Below are positions 1 through 11,705 of a stretch of DNA of 64,000 bases, one piece after another; position 1 is the stretch's first letter, and every line of letters begins with the position of its first letter. The stretch covers positions 642,714,736-642,778,735 of the forward strand of contig NC_053036.3 of assembly GCF_002575655.3 (NCBI RefSeq). The letters run 5' to 3'. Under the pieces are notes generated by a model that ran no database searches, was not told the DNA's origin, and saw only the letters and a program-made list of their open reading frames with translations. The translations under genes were made by a program, and so were the position numbers. The stretch is from Aegilops tauschii subsp. strangulata. Taxonomy: Eukaryota; Streptophyta; Magnoliopsida; Poales; Poaceae.

Positions 1-929
1 GTGCACCCCTAAGTGGAATGCCGCCCAGGTTCAAAAAGATCAGACATACTTAGTGACTAGTAGCTTCCATGTGCGGCCACTGGCTATATGGGCTCTGGCT
101 TAGTTTATCAGTTGTTGGAACCCTGGCCCAGACAGTGTCGACAGATATAGCATATGTAGGTGGGATGTGGCCGTCAGGTGGTTAAGGGAACCTCTTCTGA
201 AAGACTTCGTCTCAATCTTCGGATTGGGTCCAGTGGGTAAAGAGTACTAAACTCTGCAGAGTATTAAAACTAATCATGATTAGCCGTGTCCCCGGTTATG
301 GGTAAATCTGAGCCACTATGCCATTACAGTTGTTGGATGATCTTGACAGATGTGACACTTAATAATATTTGTGGGCAACATAATAAAAGGGTAGGTTGGA
401 GTTGATTTTGCCAACTCAACCTTGTGCATTTAATTGTAGTAACAAAAGAACTAGATAAAAATTTGACTATTAGGTAGTTATGAGGACAAAATCAGCTTTC
501 CGCAAAAATAAACCCACAAGCCTTCCTTTTGATATACTATGCATATACATGTAGGTCTGCTATATTATTACTCCTATGTAACTTGCCAATACATTTAATG
601 TATTGACCTATCTGGCTGCAACGTCTCATGTTGCAGGATATTTAGACGAAGAGTAAGGTACCGTTAGGGTCGTGAGTCTGCACTCAGCATCGCCAGTGGC
701 TTATGATGGGACTCATCGTTATTTTCTGCTACTTTCCGCTGTTTGATTGAATAAAGCTAGCCAAGTGCTATGCAGATTGTTTTATTTTATATACTCTGGA
801 TCATACGTTGTAATAAATGATGCACTTGCTATTCTGGTATTCATCTATATTGTGTGTGCTAGCGAGTTTGATCCAAGGACTAGCACGGTAAGCACAGAAA
901 CTCAAATCCTTCGAGGTTTGGTCGTTACA
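1..929 (+). mobile_element. 3' part of a gypsy-like LTR, cut by the window edge
   Basis: The stretch ends in GGTCGTTACA at 929, after which the sequence switches to the inverted-repeat unit also seen at 24331. The block near 230-310 (a 'gggtaaagagtac' string, then 'ctctgcagag', then 'tagccgtgtcc') is also present at 59280-59340 inside the LTR of the element at 56236, which points to a related gypsy-type LTR. No primer-binding site follows position 929, so this is either a 3' LTR or a solo LTR. The 5' end lies outside the window. Nothing coding is seen. Confidence 0.5.
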
Positions 930-1991
930 TAGACTAACAACAATTACATAGCATGTTGGAACTTAACAACATCCTAAACACGATTCAGAAGCAGCAGCAG
1001 CAGTTTCTTAAGTTAACAAGCTACAGATCATGCGAGAAGAGCATATGCGAAAGCACCCAATTTACAGTATCAGGAGAATTTTTTTCTCAAGGGGGAGATG
1101 GTGATTACCTAGAGTATCCTCAGAAGCCTGCGTGTAAGATCGGACTCAAGAGATGAGCACTGTGAAAGCAAGATGAAGCTCAGATCTGAGTCAGCCGTCC
1201 TCATCTAATACTACACCTTACGAGGAGTTAAAGTATGCGGGAATCCTGCTGGTTTGTCTGTTTCTAACGTGTCTACTGTCAAATTGCAGTCTACGCATTC
1301 ATAAAAAGAATACCCCCAGCCTTCGTTTGAAGCGCTCACACATTTTTAAATTCTAACCCTATTTTTACCCGAAAATGGTCGAGTAAATCATAATAGAAAG
1401 AGAGTCTCTCCTGTTTTACAGAATTAAGATACAAAAGGAGCATTTTCTGATCTTAGATGTGCCATGATTTCATATTCTAATATTTACATTGGTAAACAGA
1501 TTGACAACTGAGTGATTATGCCACATCACCTCCGATTCTGTATGAGTTAGGAAGTTTTGCATCAAAACTGGAGATGAAATAATCTGGCAGACAGTCTTGG
1601 TATATGAAAAATATAGCAGATATTATTAAAATAAGTGTTTTCATGCTTTATAGAAAGTGTGTGTGTGTGCACGCGCGCGCGAGGGAGAGAGAGAGAGAGA
1701 TTGGGGCTTGGGCTGTAGTATACTACAGAACCCAACGTCCGATCTGAGGCTCATACTAGTACTATATAATACAACAACCTTGTCTCTTTGAACACAATTC
1801 GAGGTTGAAGGCAGAGTACTCTGTAGACTACTCCGTGCATCATTACACAAGTAAGAAATTTCGAGTTTTCTGGAGGAGAGTACTTACAGGATTTCTGCCA
1901 TGTTACAGTTAACTAGTGGGGTGCCATCCATGTGATGGAGTCTGCTATTTGCAAACTCTATTGTCATAGTGAAGAAACCATGTTCCATGGT
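930..1991 (+). repeat. Left arm of a ~1.06-kb inverted repeat
   Basis: This arm reads as the reverse complement of 23247-24331 with only scattered differences, apart from the length of the microsatellite inside it. It holds the start of a decayed RNase H/zf-RVT-like gene fragment: around 1930-1990 one frame reads AICKLYCHSEETMFHG, a Cys/His pattern of the zf-RVT type. The arm stops where the LTR of N1 begins at 1992, while the right arm continues into the rest of the fragment. It is interpreted as a duplicated, inverted piece of older genomic sequence. Confidence 0.75.
1657..1700 (+). repeat. Compound microsatellite (GT)n(GC)n(GA)n
   Basis: A run of GT, then CG, then GA dinucleotides. The inverted partner at 23539-23606 has the same order in complement but a much longer CA/GT tract, so the tract has changed length since the duplication. 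Confidence 0.9.
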
Positions 1992-2673
1992 TGTCGTGGT
2001 TTTGTCACGGCAGATGTCCTAATGAAAGGACTTAGTCGTGAGGCCAACGCATCTATGTGGTAGCTTGAGAGGTGTTGAGCGGAATCGAGAGACGCAACAC
2101 AAGACAGGGATTTAGATAGCTTTGGGCCCCGAGAAACATCATCCGGTAACAACCCAACATGCTGTTTGAGGCCAGGTCTCATTATGATCATGAGGAAGTC
2201 GCCGTAAACCGGCTCTCCTCTAGTTGTGTCTAGCCCTAGAGATTGTTTCTTCTTGCATGTAACTCGTCCCCCTTTAGGGAGCCCTGCCCCTCCTTATATA
2301 TGTTGAAGGGGCGGGTTACACGTAGAGTCCAACTTGGACTTAAGACTTAACTATTCTAACTTATCTTCATGGGCTTCTTAACATCTTTGGCTTCATAACA
2401 TCTTGGGCTTCATAACCCCTGGCAACCCAGTTATCACTGTTTGCTGGTTTAAGATGGTCTGCCGGTTTAAGATGGTCTGCCGGTTTAAGATGGTCTGCCA
2501 ATTTAAGATCTGACTTAACTCCTGCCAGTTTACCGCCTGCCTTAACACTTGCCGGCTTACCACCTGCCGGTTTACCGTCTGTCATAGCCATCTGTCTTAA
2601 CTGTCTGTCTTAACTGTCTGCCGGTTTACCAAGTCCCAGCAGGTTTACAACTCCGGCCGGGTCATACCGCGGG
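1992..2673 (-). repeat. 3' LTR of N1, left portion (remaining 14 bp at 11347-11360)
   Basis: This is homologous to 21392-22037. It includes a short tandem array around 2450-2520 in which a 'ccggtttaagatggtctg' type unit is repeated; the other LTR has fewer units, which explains its shorter length. Element A enters 14 bp before the LTR edge, duplicating GCGGG (2669-2673 and 11342-11346). Confidence 0.85.
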
Positions 2674-3157
2674 TGAGGGAGTCCTGGATTAGGGGGTGTT
2701 CGGATAGCCAAACTATACCTTCAGCCGGACTCCTGGACTATGAAGATACAAGATTGAAGACTTCGTCCCGTGTCCGGATGGGACTTTCCTTGGCGTGGAA
2801 GGCAAGCTAGGCGATGCGGATATTCAGATCTCCTACCATTGTAACCGACTTTGTGTAACCCTAACCCTCTCCGGTGTCTATATAAACCGGAGGGTTTTAG
2901 TCCGTAGGACAACAACTCCAACATACGACAATCATACCATAGGCTAGCTTCTAGGGTTTAGCCTCCTTGATCTCGTGGTAGATCTACTCTTGTACTACCC
3001 ATATCATCAATATTAATCAAGCAGGACGTAGGGTTTTACCTCCATCAAGAGGGCCCGAACCTGGGTAAAACATTGTGTCCCTTGTCTCCTGTTACCATCC
3101 GCCTAGACGCACAGTTCGGGACCCCCTACCCTAGATCTGTCGGTTTTGACACCAACA
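2674..3157 (+). repeat. 5' LTR of element A
   Basis: 484 bp, from TGAGGGAGTCC to GACACCAACA. A TATATAAA box at 2879 lies within 'ggtgtctatataaaccgg' and is conserved in all four LTRs of this family here (also at 11063, 24634 and 40110), so it is the likely start of the element transcript. Confidence 0.85.
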
Positions 3158-3176
3158 TTGGTGTTTTCATTGAGAG
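3158..3176 (+). promoter_or_regulatory. Primer-binding site of element A
   Basis: TTGGTGTTTTCATTGAGAG follows the LTR directly. Element B has the same site with a single C/T change at 24908. The cognate tRNA is not assigned. Confidence 0.6.
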
Positions 3177-3204
3177 TTCCTCTGTGTCGTCACTTTTAGG
3201 CCCG

Positions 3205-5623
3205 ATGGCTCCTTTGATCATCAACGATGATGCGGTCCAGGGTGAGACTTTTCTCCCGGACAGATCTTCGTCTTCGGCGGCTTCGCACTGCGGGCCGATT
3301 CGTTTGGCCGCCTGGAGCAGATCGAAAGCTACGCCCCTGGCCAACAGGTCAGGTTTGGAAGTTTAAACTACACGGCCAACATCCGCGGGGACTTGATCTT
3401 CGACGGATTCGAGCCACAGCCAAGCGCGCCGCACTGTCTCGATGGGCATGATCTAGCTCTGCCGCCGAACAGTGTCCTGGAGGCCGCACGAATGTTGGTT
3501 CCGACCCTTAATTCGGAGCCTGCTGCGCCGATCGAGGATGAGCGGGTGGACGCCACCTCAGGGGCTACCATCTCAAAGGCGATCGAGCCGAACACCAGCC
3601 CCGCACTCTGCATGACCCGTGACTCCGAGGATCCGGATTCGTATCCGGACTCCGAACCCCCCGCACCCCTGCCGATCGAATCCGATTGGGCGCCGATCAT
3701 GGAGTTCACCGCCGCGGACATCTTTCAGCACTCTCCCCTCGGCGACATCCTGAACTCACTAAAGTCTCTCTCTTTATCAGGAGAGCCCTGGCCGGACTAC
3801 GGTCAGCAAGGATGGGATGCGGACGATGAAGAAATTCGAAACCCACCCACCACCCATTTGGTAGCCACCGTCGATAATTTAAACGACGTGCTCAACTTCG
3901 ACTCCGAAGACATCGACGGCATGGACGACGATGCAGGAGACACAGATGAACCAACGCCTATAGGGCATTGGACGACCACCTCATCTCACGATGTGTACAT
4001 GGTGGATACCCCTAAATGTAGCGACAACGAGGAACACGGGGATGGAACGAAGGATCAATCCCTCGAAAAACAATCAAAGCGTCGGCGTAAACGGCGACCC
4101 AGGCCCCGCCTCGATACAGACCCAGCCATAGAGCAGGATGAGCCAGCAGACGACGAGCATGCCCTAGAGCAACCGTCCGAACAGGGTAGCCCGGATGAAG
4201 AAACCGAACATCCCTCCCCCGGCGAAAATGGCATTCCGGACGACCTTACGCCGGATAAGCCCACGGAGAAGAAGAACCTCCACAAGAGGCTCGTTGCAAC
4301 CGCACGCAGCCTGAAAAAGAAGAAGCGGAAGCTAAAAACTGCGGAAGATGCACTCAGGATCAGATGGAGTAAAGTAATCAACACCACAGACAAATACGGC
4401 GATAGTCGCCGCACTAAAAGCTATCCGAAGTGAAAGCTACTGCCTGAATTCGACGAAGAGGCCTTAGAGCCCTCGCACTCAAAAAGTAAGAAAGCCACAC
4501 GGTCGGATAGATGACCCCATGGCCAGCATAAAACGGCAAGCGGCGCCGCACTCAAACTAGCACGCGACCCACTTACGGATTCGCATCAAAAAGATGGCCT
4601 AGCCAGGTCCATTTACGGGCCAAGAAAACAAGCTCTTGTAAGCAATACAATAAAGCCATTATTAGAGTCCGACACACCCAAATACAGGGGCGCCGCACAC
4701 CCCCTATGTTTCACCGATGAGGTCCTGGATTATGAATTTTCAGCGGGATTCAAACCCGTAAACATAGAGGCATATGATGGAACAACAAACCCTGGAGTCT
4801 GGATAGAGGATTACATCCTCCACATACATATGGCTAGAGGAGATGACCTCCACGCCATCAAATATTTACCCCTCAAGCTTAAAGGACCAGCCCGGCATTG
4901 GCTTAAAAGCCTTCCTGAAAACACAATTGGAAGTTGGGAAGAGCTCGAGGACGCTTTCCGAGCTAATTTTCAAGGGACTTATGTCCGTCCTCCGGATGCA
5001 GACGACCTCAGTCACATAACACAACAGCCCGGAGAGTCAGCTCGGCAGTTCTGGAATAGATTTCTTGCTAAAAAGAATCAGATAGTCGACTGTCCGGACG
5101 CCGAAGCCCTAGCGCTTTCAGGCACAATGTCCGAGACGAATGGCTCGCTAGACACCTCAGCCAAAAAAAGCCAAGAACAATGGCCGTATTAACAAGCCTC
5201 ATGACCCTCTTTTGCGTAGGAGAGGACAGTTGGTTGGCAAAATGTAGCACCAGCGACCCAAGTACATCCGAAACTAGGGATGGAAACGGAAAACCGCAAC
5301 GCAACAAGGAGCGTCGCCGGACTAAGGAAAACAGTCCAAAGAGCACGGCAGTCAACGCCGGATTCAAAGGCTCACGGCAGAATCAGAAAAAGCCGCCCCT
5401 CCAGGATAACAGAGATGATTTATCCAACCTAAACAAAATCTTGGACAGGATATGTCAAATACACAGTACTCCCAGGAAGCCTGCTAACCATACCCACAGA
5501 GATTGTTGGGTTTTCAAACAATCCGGCAGACTCAACGCCGAACACAAGGGGATCGACACACCAAGCGAAGACGAGGACGAACCCCAAAAGCAGAGCACCA
5601 AGAAACAGAAGAATTTCCCATAA
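3205..5623 (+). pseudogene. Broken gag of element A
   Basis: The ATG at 3205 gives MAPLIINDDAVQGETFLP and is followed by a one-base deletion near 3255 relative to element B (a run of four C in B is three in A). The rest of the N-terminal half reads in another frame up to a stop at 4433. A gag core (WIEDYILHIHMARGDDLHAIKY, through WEELEDAFRANFQG and ARQFWNRF) runs from about 4800 to 5110 and then shifts frame again. The tail at 5180-5623 has a basic stretch and a Cys/His segment (HTHRDCWVFK). Gag would form the particle that packages the element RNA. At least three frame breaks make this copy nonfunctional. Confidence 0.8.
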
Positions 5624-5719
5624 GAAGTAAAAACAGTAAACCTACTTCACATAACAAAACGTGCGGCGCCCATAAAGGTACGCGCCACACGACCTATCCC
5701 AAAGGGGTCCGGCCACTAG

Positions 5720-6178
5720 TTGTCAAAACCAATCATCTTCGATCATCTGGATTATTCTAGAAGTACCAGGAACGCACGCTGGACTGCCTTGGTACTCGAT
5801 CCAATAATTGGCGGGCTCCAGTTTTCAAATGTCCTAATGGACGGCGGCAGTGGACCAAACCTGATATATCAGGACACAATCCGTCACACGGGGATAAACC
5901 CAACAAGAATCCGCCACAGCAAAACCTCCTTTCAAGGGGTAACGCCTGGTCCGGACACCCATTGCATGGGTTTTATCCGGCTCGAACTTATATTCGGCTC
6001 TACAGATAACTTCCGCTGCGAAAGGCTGACTTTCCATATCGTCCCATTCTCAAGCCGCTATCAAGCACTGCTGGGCCGCGAAGCTTTCGCCCGCTTTAAC
6101 GCAATACCGCATTATGCATCTCTCACGCTTAAGATTCCCGGTCCACGAGGCATCATCTCCTTGAAGGGGAAGCATTGA
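5720..6178 (+). pseudogene. Retroviral-type aspartic protease domain of element A
   Basis: The reading frame contains ALVLDPIIGG and VLMDGGSGPNLIY, the catalytic Asp in the D-G-G-S form seen in this branch of plant gypsy elements, followed near the end by HALLGR-type sequence (YQALLGREAFARFNAIPHY). Such a domain would cut the gag polyprotein. The frame ends with a stop at 6178, where autonomous relatives would run on into reverse transcriptase. The upstream link to gag is broken by frameshifts at 5623-5720. Element B has the intact-looking equivalent near 27680-28080. Confidence 0.75.
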
Positions 6179-7366
6179 GCGCTCCTCCCCCGAGCAGAGG
6201 ATTGTGCGTCCGCTTTAACAGCCCCACAATACAATGGCTTCACCAGCCAGAACATCCGAACAGGTCATTAAGACCACGGGCACGGATAGACGAGCCCGGC
6301 ATGCCCTAGGGGATCCGCATATATAAGAGACAATAAAGCTCAATTTTACATATTTTACTTTATATTTGTTTATTTAATACAACCTTTGTTCGGCACACCT
6401 TTCTTTTTTTTTTCTTTCAACTTAGTTCCTCTCTTTTACAGATGAACATCGTGGTGCGCCCGTCCAGGATACGGCACAACGGAGACACAGGCGCAGACGT
6501 GCAGTAGGGACCCGTTCCAAGGATTCCTTTCAGATTAAGACCCTGCGTAAACCTTTTTTACTGTCTCTTGTTGCTACACATCCCCTGGTTCTATAACCAA
6601 GGAGGAAGCTGGCGTCTTGGCATGTGGCCACGTCAGAATTCCTGCGCGTACCTGGACACTAGGGGCTTATACCTAAGAGCATTACTTTGCCCGCTCTCAT
6701 AAAGACCGAATACCTTATGGAGTGTTCGGCGTCACGAGTTTGGCCTTATATGCATCAGCTCCGAATCATGATTTTGGTCAATGTTGGGTTGCCCGGCTCC
6801 TGTGTTCAGCCGCCTTACGTTCCGCTCTATCGGCTAAGGCGGCACCAGGAGAACTACTGCGATTGTGCCCCGGTTCGGCCAGGCGAGCACCTCAGTAGAG
6901 AAAGCCGAAAACTGACTGTCATGATATAGCGTGAGACTGGTCAACCACTCGATGACTCTCCGGAATCTATAGGATTCCTCCGCATTAACGAAGGGCCATT
7001 TCCCGGCCAGGCACACACGCGCCCCAAATTCGGGCGAGCGCAGTCGCCACCAAGGGCTATCTAAAGAGTCCCACTGTCAAGCTCCTATGGCTAAGTGAAA
7101 GTGTTAAAGCATTATAGTCCGGTTGCCTAGCTCGCTGCGCCATCACCTCCTTTGTAGGACCAAGACGTTGGATTAAGTGTGAAAAAGCGCCTTCTGCGAA
7201 CACCCCCGCACTATGTGCGTGGGGGCTGAAGCCAACGACTGCCATATTTCAGATTATATATATATTTTTAAAACGGCCGCACAGGAGGTGTTCCAGATAC
7301 TTGAAGGCACAAGTATAAAAGCCTACTACAATTCATCGAAATACTGCTTTATAATTACATACGCTA
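6179..7366 (+). other. Noncoding stretch between protease and antisense gene (element A)
   Basis: No coding signal is seen. A poly(T)-rich piece lies near 6350-6420. A block at 6746-6925 is strongly conserved in element B at 28841-29025 (shared strings such as 'cttacgttccgctctatcgg' and 'gcgattgtgccccggttc'). The convergent 3' ends of the sense gag-pro transcript and the antisense transcript should both fall here. Confidence 0.6.
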
Positions 7367-10305
7367 TCAGAACATAGCATCCTTCGAGCACTGCGTCTCT
7401 ATTACACGAGCGCCTTCAAGTACTTCCTGAAAATAGTGCTCGGAGGGAACTCGGCTTTTGTCTGAATCTCGAGATGCAACAACGGTGGTCTCCATCTCCG
7501 CCCAGTATGTCTTGACACGGGCAAGAGCCATCCGTGCGCCCTCTATGCACGCTGACCTCTTCATTGCATCGATACGTGGCACCGCATCAAGTAATCGCTG
7601 CACCAAGCTGAAATAACTCTTCGGCTCCGATCTTCCCGGCCATAAATGACCCATGACACACTTCATGGCGAGTCCGGAGACCTATTCAGTTCGGCCCACT
7701 GAGCCAGACGATCGTCCACCGACAGTGGATGCTCTGGATTGTGGAACTGCGACCAGAAAAGTTTTTCCACTTCGCGATCTTCTTGATCTCGAAAGTGTTC
7801 GGTCGCATCAGCAGCACTTGCTGCCAAATCCAGATAGGTGTCCTCCACACTCCACATCCGGTCCAACGGAGCAAACTTCGGATCGCAAAACTTCCTCCTC
7901 AGCATAAAGGGCTTCCCAGCCGCAATCTGTCCGGCCTGGTGCAGCTCCTCCTTCGCAGCTCTCATCGCAGAGCGAGCGTCCTTGGCATCAGCAACCGCCT
8001 TCTCTAAGTCTGCCTGCCTCGCCCGGTCTTCTTTCTCAAGAAGCTCGCAACGGTCAGCAGCACTCTTTAACTGCACGGCCATCTCGGCCATCTCCTTCTT
8101 GCTTCGGCAGTGAGCAGCCTGTTCGGCTCTCAGCTCTTCAAGGGCCTTCTTGGCAGCCGCATCCCTTTCTCTGGCTTGTTCCTTAGCTCGGGCAAGTTCC
8201 GCCGAAGACACTCCACGGCGGCCGCACCATCTGCATCAAGCACACACATTGTAAGATATTGGCATCAAGCTCATCTTACCAGGTGCTGCCAATGAGTTAC
8301 ATACCTTGAGCCTCATCAAGCCGCTTGTTGACGAACGCGATGTCGGCATCTGCCACGTCAAGTTGCCGCTTTAGTTCGGCAAAATCATCAGTTCGGCTCG
8401 ATTCCGGACACTTCGCCACCTACATTTAACAGCGACATTTTAGACCTGGGGTTATGATCCTCTGCACGCTGTCACTTCTGACAACGCACAGAGTCTCAGG
8501 GGCTACTATCTACACAGGGCGCATCTTATTTATACGCAACTGACAAAAGTGTACATTATCTAACGTACCTCAAATCCCGTCAGTAAACTTCTGACGGCCT
8601 CGTGCAATCCGCTTTCCACGGACGAAATCCTTTCAATCACCGTGCCCATCAATGCACGGTGCTCCTCTGAGATAGATGCTCGCCCCAGCAGATTCTTCAG
8701 CTCCTCCGCCCAAGCACCAGACGGTGCCGGACTTATCCTATGGCCTCTTTCGAAGGCCGGACGCGGAGAACCTTGGGGGGCACGTGGCTATCTTCCGCCC
8801 CTGCCGGATTCGGAGCAACCCTCCGCGACGACACCTCAGGGTCTCCTGCCTCGCTAGGCGGTACGGCAAGGGGAGGCGTCCCGCTCTCCATCATCTCCGG
8901 AAGAAGGTCCCCCGAAGACGAGCTCTGCTGAGAAGGGTTGAGGTTTCGAACTACAAGGTAAAATTTCGGTTAATCTTCTCAGGTTTAAAGTAAGGACCTT
9001 TCTCTTAAATATACAATCTTTCTCTACTTACGGCTCACTAGAGGGCTGGCCCCTTTGAGGGCATAGTTCGGCCGAGGTATCCCCGGGCGTAGGACCCTCT
9101 GGCGAGGATTTTTCCCCCCGCTTGGAAGCTATAGCCTCCGGGTGTTCAGAGGCAGTCCTTTTCTTCCCCGGATGAGAGGGACTTTCAGTTCCTTCCCTCC
9201 GAACAGCCTCCTTCGAGGAGGCCGTAGCTGCCTTGTCCCCTCCCTTGCTTTCCTCTAGAGGCACGACCTTCAACATCCTGACCAGGACGGAATCCGGCCT
9301 GGTCTCAGGGAGGGGAGCCGGACACCTTATCAGCTTTGCTTTCGCTATCCACTCCTGTTTAAAAGGCACAACTCTTTTAAGGGGCAAGTTTATGACAAAT
9401 ATATGGATAACAAGTCCGGGCATGAGGCTACTTACTTGAGTATCCGGGCGATTGCAGCTTAGACCTGCGTCCTCGGTCAAATCCGGACACATTGCTTGTG
9501 ATCCGAAGAACAGTTTATACATCTCCACGGGCGTTGTGCCCATAAAGTGCTGGAGAGCTCGTGATCCCTCCGGATTAAACTCCCATAGACGAAGGGAGCG
9601 ACGTTTACCGGGCAGGGTTCGGCGGATCAGCATGACCTGCGTCACTTTGACCAGGCTGAGGTCTCTTTCCAAGAGATCCCTGACGCGGCCCTGCAACAAA
9701 GGCACGTCTTGGGATGGCCCCCAGTCTAGGCCCTTATTGACCCATGACTCTAGCAGCTGTGGGGGACCTGAGCGAAAAGCAGGCGGCACCACCCATTTGG
9801 TGCCCCTGGGAGCGGTGATATAGAACCACTCCCGTTGCCATAAGCCGAGCTCCTCTTCAAAAGATCCCTCGGGCCAGGGAGCATCAGCATTCTTACTTAT
9901 AATAGTGCTTCCGCACTCAGTGTGCCATCCCTCGATCATCTTCGGCTCCACTTTAAAAGTCTTAAGCCATAATCCGAAGTGAGGGGTAACACGGAGGAAC
10001 GCTTCACACACGATGATGAATGAGGAAATATGGAGGATGGACTCCGGAGCTAAGTCGTGAAATTCCAGCCCATAATAGAACAGCAGCCCCCTCACATAGG
10101 GATCCATTGGGAAGCCTAACCCCCGAAGGAAGTGAGATTTGAACACCACGCTCTCACCGGGCTGGGGACTGGGAACCGCCTGCCCTTGAGCAGGCAACCT
10201 ATGCGGAATTTCGCCGATCAAGAACTTAGCCTCTCTGAACTTTAGCACGTCCTCCTCCGTGATGGAGGAGGGCATCCATCGGCCTTGAAGGTCGGAACCG
10301 GACAT
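7367..10305 (-). CDS. Antisense multi-exon gene of element A (putative gypsy-type transposon domain, PF04195-like)
   Basis: This gene opposes gag-pro. Exon 1 starts at ATG 10305 (MSGSDLQGRWMPSSITEED) and holds the family core HFLRGLGFPMDPYVRGLLF, FYYGLEFHDLAP, EWFYITAP and LWEFNPEGSRALQHF. An 81-bp intron is inferred at 9435-9355 (GTAAGT to AAACAG), then exon 2 to 9032, and further introns at 9031-8951, 8568-8420 and 8304-8231, all with GT-AG ends. The later exons (about 8419-7663) encode a charged coiled coil (ELARAKEQARERDAAAKK) and a conserved C-terminal domain (YFSLVQRLLDAVPRIDAMKRSACIEGAR) that enters another frame near 7665 and ends at 7367. Frame continuity over exons 3-5 was not established and one frameshift near 7665 is likely. 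The molecular function of this family is unknown. Confidence 0.65.
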
Positions 10306-10856
10306 TGTCGATGGTCCGAAGCGCCTGGAATCTGGGGCCTAGGGTGTTGAAACTCGAGGCGATGGGCGAACTCGTTTGAGGTTGGAAAAAAGGAGTAAGG
10401 CCTTGGTCTCTTTATTAAGAGGTTGAATACCAAGAGCCCTCCCGGTGACCGTTTGGGACTCGCCTTTAATCGAGAAAACATGCTAAACGGGCGCGATTGG
10501 GTTACCCACGTCCGTATTGATGAGAATCCGGTAAATAAAGGGGACACGATCTCTGCTTTGACAAGACATGCCAAGGAAACTGCCTCGCAAAACGCGCTGA
10601 GGTGGAGAAGTGAAAACGATTCGAATAAAGGCTTGGCCATAGTGTGATGTCACGCTATGGAATACGTCAGTAGATTAGATTTGTGTTAATATTATTCTCT
10701 CTATGGCAATATGTGGAAACTTATTTTGCAGAGCCGGACACTACTTTCAGTGTTTACCAACTTTTATGAAGAACTTTGAGGAGGAACCCGCCTTGCAATG
10801 CCGAAGACAATCTGCGCGCCGGACTCGTCGTCATTGAAGCCTGGTTCAGGGGCTAC
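10306..10856 (+). other. Upstream region of antisense gene and polypurine tract (element A)
   Basis: No coding sequence. The stretch is the likely 5' region of the antisense gene. The last bases before the LTR, 'caggggctac' at 10847-10856, are the plus-strand polypurine tract. The final 180 bp are nearly the same in element B (39720-39905). Confidence 0.55.
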
Positions 10857-11341
10857 TGAGGGAGTCCTGGATTAGGGGGTGTTCGGATAGCCGAACTATA
10901 CCTTCAGCCGGACTCCTGGACTATGAAGATACAAGATTGAAGACTTCGTTCCATGTTCGGATGGGACTTTCCTTGGCGTGGAAGGCAAGCTAGGCGATGC
11001 GGATATTCAGATCTCATACCATTGTAACCGACTTTGTGTAACCCTAACCCTCTCCGGTGTCTATATAAACCGGAGGGTTTTAGTCCGTAGGACAACAACT
11101 CCAACATACGACAATCATACCATAGGCTAGCTTCTAGGGTTTAGCCTCCTTGATCTCGTGGTAGATCTACTCTTGTACTACCCATATCATCAATATTAAT
11201 CAAGCAGGACGTAGGGTTTTACATCCATCAAGAGGGCCCGAACCTGGGTAAAACATTGTGTCCCTTTGTCTCCTGTTACCATCCGCCTAGACGCACAGTT
11301 CGGGACCCCCTACCCGAGATCCGCCGGTTTTGACACCGACA
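10857..11341 (+). repeat. 3' LTR of element A
   Basis: 485 bp, TGAGGGAGTCC to TGACACCGACA, followed by the GCGGG target duplication and the last 14 bp of the N1 LTR. Confidence 0.9.
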
Positions 11342-11705
11342 GCGGGGTATATCCCCGACATTAGCCCCGAGTTTAATTTGGATTTATCCATGTTAAACTG
11401 ATCCTGAGCATCTTTAAATCCTTGTCATTTCCTTCTAGAAAATCCGGGTCAATAGGCCAGCTTCATAATCAATTTGCTGACATTGGTTTGTCACAGAGAA
11501 ATAACTTCTTTGACTCAACTCACAATGGTTTAAGAAAAATATTGGTCTTTGAAATACTCATCTGATCTTCAGCCGGTTTAAGAATGTAGAACTTGCCGGT
11601 TTATGAATGTAGAACTTTGCCGGTTTACAAATATTGATAGCACCGAATCATAACTGTTTGTTAATATCAGCTTTTGAAAATATACCTCTTATATGCCTAT
11701 CACTT

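Larger units (their letters stand above)
2674..11341 (+). mobile_element. Element A: gypsy-type gag-pro element with antisense gene, no pol
   Basis: This is a complete 8.7-kb insertion with a GCGGG target duplication at 2669-2673 and 11342-11346. LTRs are 2674-3157 and 10857-11341, starting TGAGGGAGTCC and ending GACACC(A/G)ACA. In order they enclose a primer-binding site, a broken gag, a broken aspartic protease, a long noncoding stretch and a multi-exon gene on the opposite strand. No reverse transcriptase, RNase H or integrase motif is found. By eye the LTRs differ at about ten positions and one indel, around 2%, suggesting an insertion under one million years old at the rates usually applied to grass LTRs. 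The layout matches Tat-type gypsy elements that carry extra ORFs. Confidence 0.85.

Noticed and set aside
2858..2875. Telomere-like 'aaccctaaccct' string
   Set aside because: It recurs at the same place in all four LTRs of elements A and B, so it is part of the LTR and not an interstitial telomere.
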